DNA of 64,000 nt from Panaeolus papilionaceus. Lineage: Eukaryota; Basidiomycota; Agaricomycetes; Agaricales. Shown piece by piece: positions 1-11,700 of this stretch. Both the position numbers and the translations under genes were made by a program. The stretch is from the NCBI GenBank assembly GCA_015501605.1, contig JADNRZ010000018.1:124001-188000 (forward strand). Direction: 5' to 3'. How positions within the stretch are numbered: position 1 is the first letter of the stretch; every line of letters begins with the position of its first letter. The notes under the pieces were generated by a model. It was not told where the DNA came from. It saw nothing but the letters and a program-made list of their open reading frames with translations, and made no database searches.

Positions 1-3000
1 ACTTCAGTCTGCCTTTGAAAATGATCATTTATGATGTCATATGCTCTCCACCCCCGCCTTTGTCTTGTCAAATATCAAAAATAGAACTCCAACGACATAT
101 GCATCCAGTCGTCCAAACTAGACCAAGATGATCATTTGCGCTCAGCTGTACGACTTTATGACATCTTCAAAAGAAAACTTCTCTCTCTTCATGTTATCTC
201 TGCTCAAATTTAGCAATCGCTTCTAACTCGTGCCTATTCAGAGTGGAGCTGACAAGCCGTAAGCTGTCCAATGGGAGGAGCATCGATACACTTTTCATTT
301 CTACAAGCTATTCAAGACAATTCAATTCGTAAGATAAGTGGTCATCGCACAATATCGTGCGACATCCGTACTTGTCCAGGTGGTTCAACATTCATATGTT
401 TTGACATCCTGTTGTTGACTCGCAACCTAAGGGTGTAAACGAACCAGTGCACCTACCTTTAAACCAGCCTGTCAGAACGGGCTTCTCGATGTTTCGCTTG
501 ACCGTGGCGCTAACAAGCGTACCTGCGGCTTCGCCATAGCCTCGTCTTGACTGCGGGTTCACAGGCGGGGATTCCACACCGCACGCCCGACATCTCATGC
601 AGCGCTTCTCGGGGAGCACCCCTTGTGGTGTGTGCACCAGTGTTAATGTTTTGTTTTCATAAACAAGGAATAAAAACAAGGTACGCCTCCGTTCTGACTG
701 AAACTCAAAGTGAACCAGAGCCAGGGATTGAACGCCACCACTGGTTATGAATGTTCACCTCGACGCGTTCATTCGGCGCTAATGAGGCGAATAGGGGCTC
801 CCGACACTCAAGTACCTTAAATCGTTTGAATTCCAATTTTCGTGATCGTTAATTCCTTTCACGTCGTGCGTAGATCGTAGCTAGTTTGCTTCTCAGAACC
901 CTGTCATCATGATAACACGCTGCTATCATCGACGTCCACAAAGAGCTGTAAAGTCAGCGAAAAGACACCACTTCCTCACGCCCACTCCACGCGCCCAACT
1001 TCCATTTTTGTATGCGGATATCTGCACGTCAACATCCTGACAAAATCTGGTACAATACGCCATTGTTGGTGATAGTCAAGGCATCTTCCCAGGACAGTCA
1101 GACACATTGCCTTGTGAAAAGCGTAAAGCACAGGCCTTGAGCTCTTCATCTACGGCGCGTGAGTATGTCGAATGTCACCGAGATAACGCGTCTTGTTGGC
1201 TGGGAAAAGCCTATTATCGAATCTATTTTAAGGATTTTTGACTATTTAGTCGGTTAGAGGCCTTAGGAAACCATGGGTACCTCAAGGGTTAAATTTGGGT
1301 TTTATTCGTTTTAGCTTCGCAGATGCAGTGGTAAGGGATGCCAGGACTTGTCTACAGGAGGGAAGAGGAATGAGTTGATTAATATATATATACATACATT
1401 CGGCAGGGTATCGAACGCCCGCTCCGACCCACCTTGACTGATAAACCCCTTCGAAGGCTATGTATATTTTTGATGAAAGTGTCTCAGGCATAATATTTGC
1501 TGTCATGTCAATGCTCGAACCGCAACACATTTGAATGGTGTTTCCGAGTCTGACTCTGACGTTTGCGTCCTATGACTGGTTCGAGTACCTTGCGACTCAA
1601 TGTGCCTGCTTGTTTCCGGTGATAAGCCCCACCAGTTTACGGGATGCCATGCTCGACATGGCCTTGCACCCTGCAATGAGGCTGCCTGGAAACCGTTTTC
1701 TCCGTATACGCACGTGTTCGCATTCTCAGCTAGGCCGAATGCCGTTGTCTTTCATAGGTGGATTCCAGCCGATATGGTGTAATGGAAGATGAAAAGAGCC
1801 AACATTAAAAAAAGTTTTGATACATATCACGGTGCTTCGAAGACAAGGTGTGAAGTGCCATGTCAAACATGAGGCTGCTGTACAAGCGAGGTTAGGTTTG
1901 ACACTATCTTTCGCTGGAGCAAATCACTTGACAAACCACCGTGTCTCTCTTCCGCTCATCAACAAAGACCGGAAACAACACAACAAGCTCTTAATAGTCT
2001 TATTCGCGACCCCACTTCAAGAATAAACGATCGAGGGAATCGCGTGATCACCACTCAACGGTCCTGGAGGTTTAAACCCCAAGTCAGGGCAACAACATCC
2101 TCAACGGGCTGATCGATCGCTATCATCGATCCTGTATATTTGAGCTCCAGCGCAAGCGGAGTTTAGGTTCACAATAAGTAAGTAAATATATCCTATAACG
2201 GTGGAAATTATGAATACCCTGAAGCAACGTGTCGGCGGCATGAAGAGAGCTGGTTTGGGCGCCTCCGCGTGTTTTTTAAATTAAATGGCAAAAATGAACC
2301 ACTGGGTCAGGGTGTGTTTTAGGGTCGGCTGAGATCCTGAGGGCGCTTGGGTGGTTTTTGAGGGATGGTGCATTAGTATTGATTGGGCGCTTCCATGATT
2401 ATGGAGTTCAGACGAGAGCGCATCATCGTCTGATGCGCGCGTCAAAGTCAACGCCATCGGCGCTCGCGTACTAGTACAATTGACAGACAGCAGTACTGCC
2501 AAATTCGACATATTCCGTCGAGTCTATTAGTAAAACATACATATGTGCATGTTATCCTGTGATTCCCGGCGAAAGTACCTCAGCGCTCGATTTTTGCTAC
2601 TGTGAGGCCTAAGTATACCCACTCTAATTACGGATAATCATCTACTACCTAAATCTGAATATACGCGCTTTAAGCCCATAGCCATACCTAATTAATATTC
2701 AATACCGCATTACGATAGACATCCAGCGCTCCAATTAATTTTAGATATGTTGAGCGCTTCGAGCGCACTTAGAGCGACGCTAATGGAGCGTCAACGCACT
2801 GAAAATCGCATTTCTCAAATGACCGAAAACCGACTCGAAGCCCATCTAAACTGAGCCATCGCACGGGTACCCATTTCCCCCAGCCAACATACCTTAAGCG
2901 GTGGGCTCAGCTCTCGAACTAACGTGTTATACATTCAGTTTCCCGACTCCAGCGGGACTGCCACGACGAACACCGCCCAACCTAGTCAGGCGCCCCATTC

Positions 3001-5794
3001 CAATACTCGATCCATCCTTGATAAGGCATGCAGAGCCGCAAGAAAATGTATAAGGGTGATATCGGTGCCATTTCGCGTTCTCCATGCACAATCATTCAGC
3101 ATTGAATATTGATTGATAACCAAGCCCAAGTGACCAGTGACCAGTCAAATTCAAATCTCAATCAATTATGGCGTTCAGTTAATTCACCGCTCCGAGCCCC
3201 ATTCGAGCGGAGCTCACCGACGGGTTGTTGATTTCTGCGATCCTTATCATCTCTGTCGAAATGCTCCGAAAGCTCGAGGGCCTGAGGAGCATTTAGGATC
3301 TCATTGGTATCGATTTGAATTTGAACCCGATGGTTCGATAGACTAGGCATCTCGGCCATATCTCGAACTAGTGACAGGGAGAGTTTTCAGTATAGGGTTG
3401 ATATCCATTACAATTAATCATTTTTCTGCTAGGCATTTCAGCGCATTCACTTATAGTCATATCTATCAATTGGACAAATGTATTCGTACGTAGATACGAA
3501 GACTGCGGCGAGCTCTCTTTCCAAGCGTTTACGAAAGCAGTCGGCACTACATCTCGGCACTGAAGGACAAACCCAGTAAGAGCCTGTTTCGTACTGTTCC
3601 GAATGATGCTTCCGATTCCGAGTAGGGATTGGCGGGACTGTGCTGCTGTGTCAGTGACGGAGCGGATTGTATAGTGGTGCGATCAGGAAGATGTGATTTT
3701 GTATTAATGTATGGACGAACCGTCTAGGTTGGAGTATCAACGGGCGAGGTGGGGAAAGAACCCCGGCCGAAGGAATAATGAAAGGTGGATTCTCAGCTAG
3801 ACACAGTATATTTGGAGATAATAATGCGTCGATCCAACAACTGAAGATAAAATATGGGAGGGGATCGAAACAAACCACCGGCTCACCTTTGATATGCCAG
3901 TGCTGTCCGAGTTTTGAGCAGTTGTACATATTGATGATCGACAGCCAATACTACGGTGCATCAGAAACTAAAGTCACTTACTTACCTATCTTCCGAAGAG
4001 ATGATCCTGGGTAATAAGCATGGCCATTGTAAATCTAGTCACCAAAGCAAGAGAGTGTCAAGAAACGGAGAGGATCATGCCATGTCAAAATACAAAGGCA
4101 TATCACGGAAGGACTTAATGATAGAAGTGTCAAAAGAGCTAGAGCCTCGCGAGCTATCGTCGCTCCAATTGGACTTTTCTCCAGTCCTGGTTTCCATTTG
4201 GGCACAATGTGAATCGAAGAGCTGGAATAATATGTGGGCTGGTACGGGCGAGATAGGGGCACGCATTTGGTGCCGCAGGCTTCTTTCGCGTTGCTACACG
4301 TGCCACGATTCCGATTGCATTTCGAACGGCTAGTCAAGTCCCCCAAGCTCAAGGACCAAGGAGCGGGCAGATGAATCCGAATGAGAACGAAAGAGAGCTA
4401 TCGAAGAGCCTTGTCGGCCATTGTCCCCTGCTCGCTGAGGCGTCAGAACTGGATGTGGGTATTAATACTTTAGCAGCAGCACCTTGCCTGAGGTGATTCG
4501 GAAGGCGAGCTTCTGAAATTTCCCAGAGCTTCGATAAGAAGTTGACTGCCTATCGGCGGTTAAGGATGAACGTGGGTTGCTTTGAACTGTTCGGCGGCGC
4601 GCGAACCTGGTTGTGTCAGCGATGGGTTATGGATCGGAAGTGATGACCCACTCGAGTTCTGGAACCTCGGAGGAAAAGAGAAAAAGAAGCAGTGATACGA
4701 GGGAGGGGATTGGATGCAAATGTGGCTCATGACATGATAAATATGAGCTGGTGACTCGTCATGGAGGCCATCGCGAGCCATCTTTAACGGCGTCACGATT
4801 GGGTTGGAATGCTCCCGGTACATACACACCTACTTTTTTACTTATCAGGCGCGGCTTCTTGTCGTTATTGACATTGATGTATTCGCAGGAGATAAGTAAA
4901 AAGATTGTCCGTTGTCATTTTTCTAAGAGTTCGAATGAGGCGATTGTGGGATTTATTTTCGTTTAATCGCCTTTCTGAGGGTCGGAAGCTGGTTGACGCG
5001 ATGCGTTTCTGCCGCAGGTCGGACATTCTACCAAGCAAAAGTCGACCGCTAAGCAGAATGATCTTGCATATGGCTACCGAAGCATCGTCACGGATAACGT
5101 ATTCTATGATGCCATTGATCATGGTTTCGACGGTTTTTTGCATTTTTTTATCGTACCGGAGAAAGGCCCAGTATGGGCATAGCTTCTTGACAATGCTATT
5201 TGGTTTAGATAAGGGTTATTGGTCATGGTACTTGTTCATATTTGTGGCACAATTTGAATCGGAGGCGTTGCCTTTGAAATGGTTTTTGAAATTTCGGGGT
5301 CGGGTGGATAACGTCAAACAAGGACGGGCATCAATGGTATTGTCTTGTGATGAATGTGGGGTGTCATCTGAAGGCGGGTGTTGTTAGCGTCGCTGGACTG
5401 GTTATGATGCGTCTGCTCAGTAATTTCAAGGTGGCACATGTATTGGTTGCGACGGTTGTGGGTAAGAAGGAAAATCGTGATGAGTTGATGGACGATGAAA
5501 TCAAGTACAGTAAGTAGGACGTTGAATGTTATTCAAGGTTAATACTCAATATTGTCTGAATAATAGATCAACTAAGAAGACTAATTATGGAGTACGTAGA
5601 AGAACGAAACACGTTCTACGATGAGTAGAATCCTGTTTGGTCGATGTGTGGTTTAGGAGGGTTGGTTTGGTTTGTTGTCTGTCAAACCGGTTTGATTTGG
5701 TGATTTAATAGTTTAGTAGTAATAGTAATTAGATTCTCCCTTCTCCCTTCTCTCTCTCTGCGTGTCTCTGTCTGCTCCTCCATGTCCCTATCCC
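1..5794. other. Gene-poor left end, no recognisable gene
   Basis: No open frame here resembles a known family, and none can be joined by splice signals into a conserved protein. Frames are short and interrupted on both strands. The longest forward frame, 4905-5387, and the overlapping reverse frame, 4865-5143, are Lys/Arg/Ile-rich and match nothing I can name. A short TA run lies near 1382-1393. Two stretches resemble a polymerase III B box (around 1403-1425 on the reverse strand and around 725-735), but no tRNA fold accompanies them. The final 60 bases are pyrimidine-rich and belong to the promoter or 5' leader of the next gene. The region may be decayed repeat or intergenic DNA; this cannot be decided by eye. 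Confidence 0.5.
5734..5790 (+). promoter_or_regulatory. CT-rich core promoter/5' leader of the CH-kinase gene
   Basis: A strongly pyrimidine-rich tract (repeated CTTCTCC and CTCTCT blocks) ends just before the first in-frame ATG at 5795. Such CT-rich tracts are common around transcription starts in filamentous fungi that lack a clear TATA box. No TATA box was seen close to this start. The assignment is by position and composition only. Confidence 0.4.
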
Positions 5795-8700
5795 ATGTCT
5801 GCTGCTGCCCTTGTTCATTCTACAGGTCTATTTCACAAATCTTCAAATCATCGTCTGTCGGCCAACTCACCAATTCCATCATCACAAGATGTCCCTTCAA
5901 CACCTTCATCTGAGGCTAGTTCTTCGAAGACACTTCATCGGCTTAGGTCTACACTCGAACAAAGTTTACGGAGCGCAAAACGTACTTCATCAAAGAAACC
6001 ACCACCACCACCAGTACCTTTACCGCCGCCATTACCCAACAATACTATCGATGAATTTGGAAAGAGTACAAGGAGGGGTAAAGAGAAAGAGGCTGAGGAG
6101 AAGGACTCGAAACTCAATCTGTTACGCAAAGTAACCTTTCGACGTGCTCCTCGTGAATCGACAATATCGAAGGGAAATGGTGTTGGAAATGAAGACAACG
6201 ATAATCCAGTTAGAGTTGCAGGATTTACCAGTTTCTTAACACCATCACTGCGACAAGCATCAATGTCCTCACCTGCACTCCATTTCTCAGAATCATCTGC
6301 TATTGCTGCCCCTGCTGTACCGACTAAATCAAGACCTGCCCTTCCTTCAACTTCAACAAGATCACGACGAACGAGTCAACCTGTTCAAATTAGCCAACCT
6401 ACACCACTCGTCCCTCAAACTAATACTTCCCGCCATCGTTCTGCTAAGTCATATCCCACCGGTCTCCCACCATCACCATCTACACCAACTCTAGTTCAAT
6501 CAAGAACACGAGGTGATGTTTCCTCACCAAGTCCCACCCCTTACAACAATCCCCAAGCATCATCCTCACGCGCCCAGCTCGCCAGGCACCCTTCCAAATC
6601 ATCATCATCCGCAACCGGTTCAACTTCAACTGTAGTGCGGGGAAGATCAACCCCTACTGCAGCTTCATCATCCTCTCCCACAACTACACGCGCTTCCAGT
6701 CCCACTTCCAACTCCTCATCCCGTCCAACAGTAGGCAGAGCCACCTCGGCGTCCCGTTCGAGAGTGGTCACACCTCCGAGTGCCCGAGCCAATCCGCCTC
6801 CCACAAACCTCCGTGGTCTTACTTCCGTGTCAACATCACAGCTTCCACTTTCAGGTACATTGGCATCTCGTAGCACCCCCACCCCCACACCTTCTACTCC
6901 CACTTCGAGATCATTTTCACCGCCCCCAACGCCGACCCCCGCATCAGGCTCATCAAATGCGAGGAGAGGTTCGATAGACATGAGGAGGGGATCGGTAGAC
7001 GGAAAGAGGCCTTCTGTAGATCTAAGTCAACGGAGAGGTTCCATTGATGGTTATGCACCTGGCGGGAGGAGACCGAGTGTTGATTTGACTCCAACGACGA
7101 GGGCTGGCGCGCCTTCACCCACTCCTGCCTCGACGAGGGGCGGTACGGCATCTACCCCCAATACCCCGATTCGCCCCCGTCCCCGTGCTGTGTCGCCCTC
7201 CCAGAGGTCCTACTCCCAAAATCGCCATTTCAACATATCCTCGGGTAGTTTGGTGCCCCCGACTTCGCCTACTTCCGCTTCGATACCCGTTAATCTTGAG
7301 CTGAATAGTGTGAAAGAGAAGGATGTGTTTAGTGGAGGCGATGAAAGAGAAAGAGGCAGAGGAAGGGAGAGAGAGAATGAGGATCAGGATCAGGATATTG
7401 TAAGACGTGCGACGAAGCTGTTGGTCTATCACCTCTCAAGACCGCCTGCGCACATCATGAAGAATGGTGAAGCAGGCACAAGGGAATGGGGAGAGGTTGA
7501 AAAGAGGATGGAAGGGCTGAAGAGAGTGCGAAGGTTAGATGCCTCGAGAGGAGGAAGGGAAGAGGGAGATGAGGAGATGAGAAAGGCGTTTGCTGAAGCT
7601 GTTAGAGATGGCTATGTTCTTTGCCAGTGCGCTTCATTGTCATCGTGGATTGTAACTGTTTAACTAACAATTCTATTCCCTTAGATTATTGAACAAGCTA
7701 AATCAATCCCCACTTGTCCGACCATCGACTCAGGCCGCTTCGCCTTCTTCACCATCTGCATCCCCTGCGAAACCCTCCAATTCACCAACAACCTCCAACA
7801 TCACGCGTTTCCTTGCTGCTTGTGCGTCTCACGGGTTTGCGGGCGACGAGCTGTTTAGACCAGACGATTTGAGGGGTGCATGTGCGGCCGTACAAGCGAA
7901 GAAAGGGAAGGAGAAGGAGGGCAAAGAGGGTTTAGAGAAGATTGCGAGATGTGTAGTGGGTGTGGTGAATGGGTTTGGGAGGGATAAGGAGCAGGAAGAG
8001 CAAAGGGAAAGAGAGAGAGAACAGAGGGAAAGGGTTGCAGAGAGTAGAGAAAGGCCGACAGAGCGGAGAATGTCTATTGATAGAGAGAGGGAAAAACCTA
8101 GAGATAGAACCAGAGAACGATCAAGCACACCTCAACAACAACAGCATCCGCCTGAGGAGACATGGAGAGATAGGAAAGAAAAATGGATCAGAGGTGGTGG
8201 ATTAGGAGCTCAATCCCAATCTTCCGCCTCGTCGCAGGCTCGCAGCTCTTCCTCGAATGCCAGCACAGGAACGGGCACAGTTGCATCGAAGTACGACTAT
8301 AACCAACCACTGCCTCCCACGCCTACAGCCGAGCCATCTCCCGCGCTCACACACAGGAGTCCATCTAGAGCCAGCACCAACGCCAACACAACCACCACCA
8401 GCACTTCAAGCAGGACTCCCAACCCTAGATCTAGCTCAACCACCAACCTGGCTTTGAAATTAGAGAGCCAGCCGAATCACACAACGTCATCCAGGGCCAA
8501 TGCAGGCGCATCATCTTCGACATCGGCAGCGAAATCTAGTCAAATAGGTTCATCTGCTTCTGCTTCTACCCCGAATTTGCATAGTGGGCTGTCGGTGTCG
8601 CCGACTCCTACATCACCCATGAAGAAGAGATGGACGCCGAGAGCTGATTTGATGACTATGAGAGCTGGGACGTCAGACGAGAGTGGTAGTGGATCAGGAA

Positions 8701-11700
8701 GTGGAAGTGGGCTGGATAGTGCACCGAGTAGTGGAAGTCCTGATATGTGGTTGAGGTCGAGAGAGGGGATGAGGAGTAGAGAGGTTGAACGGTTGAGGGT
8801 GAGACAGCCTGAGACGACGTCTGCAGGTGCGGGTAGCCGTCATAGGAGAGGCACCGCAACTACGGGAGCGGGTAATGGTAGCGGCAGCGGCAGTGGGAGT
8901 GGTAATTTGACGGACACCAGGCGACGAGATAATTTGAAAGACAGGCGATATGACGATGACGACGACGACGGTAACAGCGACGATGGCACTATTAATGACG
9001 ACGACCGAAATAACGACGCCATGTATTCTTCTACACCCCCTCCTCCACCTATTCTCATGCGACCACCACCGCGATCACCGTTACGCAAGCCTTCGTTGAA
9101 ACAAATGCAGATGGACAAACAGTCTGGTGGTTTGATATCATGGGCGAAGAGTGCAGCTGATCCTTCTGCAACGTCCAGCGCCTCTCGTTCATCCTACGGT
9201 GCACCTTCATCCGTCTCTGCCTCTGAATTCGGAGCTAGCCCTCGCACCTCCATCGCAGACTCAACCCGCGCCTCCATAGGCGATGCATCCGTATTCGGCA
9301 TCCCTCCCTCTTCACCTTCCATTGGCTTTAACGCTCGTCGATCAGTCGCGTCCACAGCACTCTCAGAGGCCGAATCAGCTTCCACTGGTATCTCCAGCGT
9401 GCTCGACGGTCGAATGAGCGGATACAGCTTCGCAGGGAGTTACTTGTCATCAGGTGCTGCTGCTGCAGGTGTCGCTGGGAGTGGTAGTAGTGGAATGGGG
9501 TACCAGCAAGGCGGGTACAATTATGGTACGATCCGCACCATGACAACAGACATGACGTCTGAAGGACCTTCAGTGTCTTTAACAAAGGACGAGGGGAGGG
9601 AGATGATTGAGGAGCTCGCGGCGATGGACAGGCAGTATGCACAGAGTCATCAGCATGGTGGGCTTGGTTATGCACATGGGGTGGCCCATCAGGGTGGGTA
9701 TGGTCAGGGGTATAGTGGTGCCCTTCCTATCCACCTGCCTAAGAAGCGGTCTGCGGTCGAGTTGAGCGGTAGCCCGGGAAGTATGGGGCTGATGAGCAGG
9801 GGTTATTCGCGCGAGAGGAAAATTAGCGAGGTGCCGCCTGTGGATTTGATGAGGGTGGCGGAGGAGGGGGATGATCTCAGTATTTCTTCCAAGGGCCATG
9901 GTGAGCGGGAGCGAGAGCGCAGGGAGAGAGAGTGGGCCAGAGAGAGGGAGGAGGACTGGGAACGAGATAGGGAGAGAAGGGAGAAAGGGAAGATAAGGAT
10001 CCAGGAGCCTGAGAGGGAAGTCTCCCCGACTACCGTTGCTCCTCCTGCTGCGGGCGAGCGATTGACGAGTCCAGGCGCGTCATCACCCTCCCCTCTGCTA
10101 AGTCTGCGCAATGCATTCTTTGGATACAGCCAATCTAGTTCCGCTGTCAACATCAACGATACTCCATCCGTTACAACCGGCGGTCACTCGAAGACTAAGC
10201 AACCTAGTTCCAGCACGAGTGCCAGTAATAGCAGCGGCAACACGGCGAGACCTCCATCGAGTCAAGCTTCAGGTAACACAGCAACACACGGTATGCATGC
10301 AAGGGACAAGGAGAGAATGTTGAGAGGGGATGTGGATCTCGATGAATCCAGTAGTGGTCAGTCCCGTGTGGATTCCCGGACGTCGACCCCTGTTGGGGGT
10401 GCTTCCAGTTCAGGTGGAGGTGTTCCCCTTGCCATTTCTTCGCCTCGTAAGCTCGCTATTGTGCGCTCTAAGAGCAGAGATGGGGACGGTGGTTCGCCGG
10501 GTCGTGGGCTTTCGCCCTTGCCTCGTCGGCCTTCTCACCGACCCCAACAAAGCCTCGACAGCAGCACGCCCTCCATACTCTTGCCAAAAGAGCGTCTGCT
10601 TAGGAGGGATGCAAGCCCTGATAGCCTCACTTCCTCATCCCCCAGTCGTGTTATGCTCCGTAGGCATTCCACTAAACAGGGAATCTCACCACGATCTTCC
10701 GGCATCAGCTATGTTCCCCGGTCAAGGGGTAGTGCTGCGTTGGACGACTCACCATCTGGGACGATGGATGGTCCTGTACCGTTCCCCCGCACCACCTCAT
10801 TTTCAGGAGATTCTCCGAGGTCGTCGACTGGAGACAATCTTTTGCTGAACTCTGATCGGCCAAGGCTGAGAGGGAGATTCCAGAGTGATATCGAGGGATC
10901 AAGTGCGAGATGGCGAGCAAGGCCCAACTCATATGATGAGATTGGAGGACGGTCACCGGCTCGCTCTCGGTTCGAGAGTATGGTGAACCTTGGTGTTGCT
11001 TCTGGGTCTGCGAGTGCGAGTGACTTGATGAACCGGGATTCAATAGACGGGAGTGCAGTCAGGGCAAGGCTAGTGGTCAAGGAGGATGGAAAGCCTCCAA
11101 CACATTTCGTGAGTATTATGTTTCTTATTCTTCGTTTCTTTCTCTTTGGCTCTGGTTTTTTGCTTTGGGTTATAGTTACCCCTCCTTCACCTTCTTCATT
11201 CACTTCCATCTCTCTGACTTTATCCATTCTGGGAGTGTCCATCTGGCTTCTTTCTCCTACTCTGAGCTTCTGCATGGCTTCATTCCTTTCTTGATACGGT
11301 TTAGACTGCATAAATTATTCATGAACTTGCTTGCTAACGACTATATCTGGGTGATAAACAGCAACTGGGCAACTGCATCGGGCGGGGCCAGTTCGGATCG
11401 GTGTATCGCGCGCTGAATCTCAACACTGGACAGATGGTCGCGGTCAAGCGGATTAGGCTCGAAGGTCTCAAAGAGGAAGAAGTTACGCAACTCATGCGCG
11501 AAGTCGACCTTGTCAAGAGCTTGTCTCACCCGAGTATCGTCAAGTATGAAGGCATGGCCAGGGACGATGACACTCTCAGCATCGTCTTAGAGTGAGTTCT
11601 TTCATTTCCCTTCGATTTAAACTCTATTCGTTCCTAACATCGTTCATTCTACCTCTAGGTATGCAGAGAACGGATCTTTAGGCCAAACTCTTAAATCCTT

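Noticed and set aside
1403..1440. Possible tRNA B box on the reverse strand (GCGTTCGATACC)
   Set aside because: No matching A box, anticodon arm or acceptor stem could be folded around it.
4905..5387. Forward frame of 160 codons and overlapping reverse frame 4865-5143
   Set aside because: Neither resembles a known family; the two overlap on opposite strands, and no flanking exons extend them.
5762..5794. Upstream extension of the kinase frame starting at GTG 5762
   Set aside because: GTG is not a normal start in fungi; the first in-frame ATG is 5795 and the bases before it are a CT-rich leader.
6541..6981. Long reverse-strand frames opposite the kinase gene (also 9803-10156 and 10709-11311)
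   Set aside because: They lie antisense to the Ser/Pro-rich coding exons and arise from codon bias in low-complexity sequence. They have no domain or splice structure of their own.
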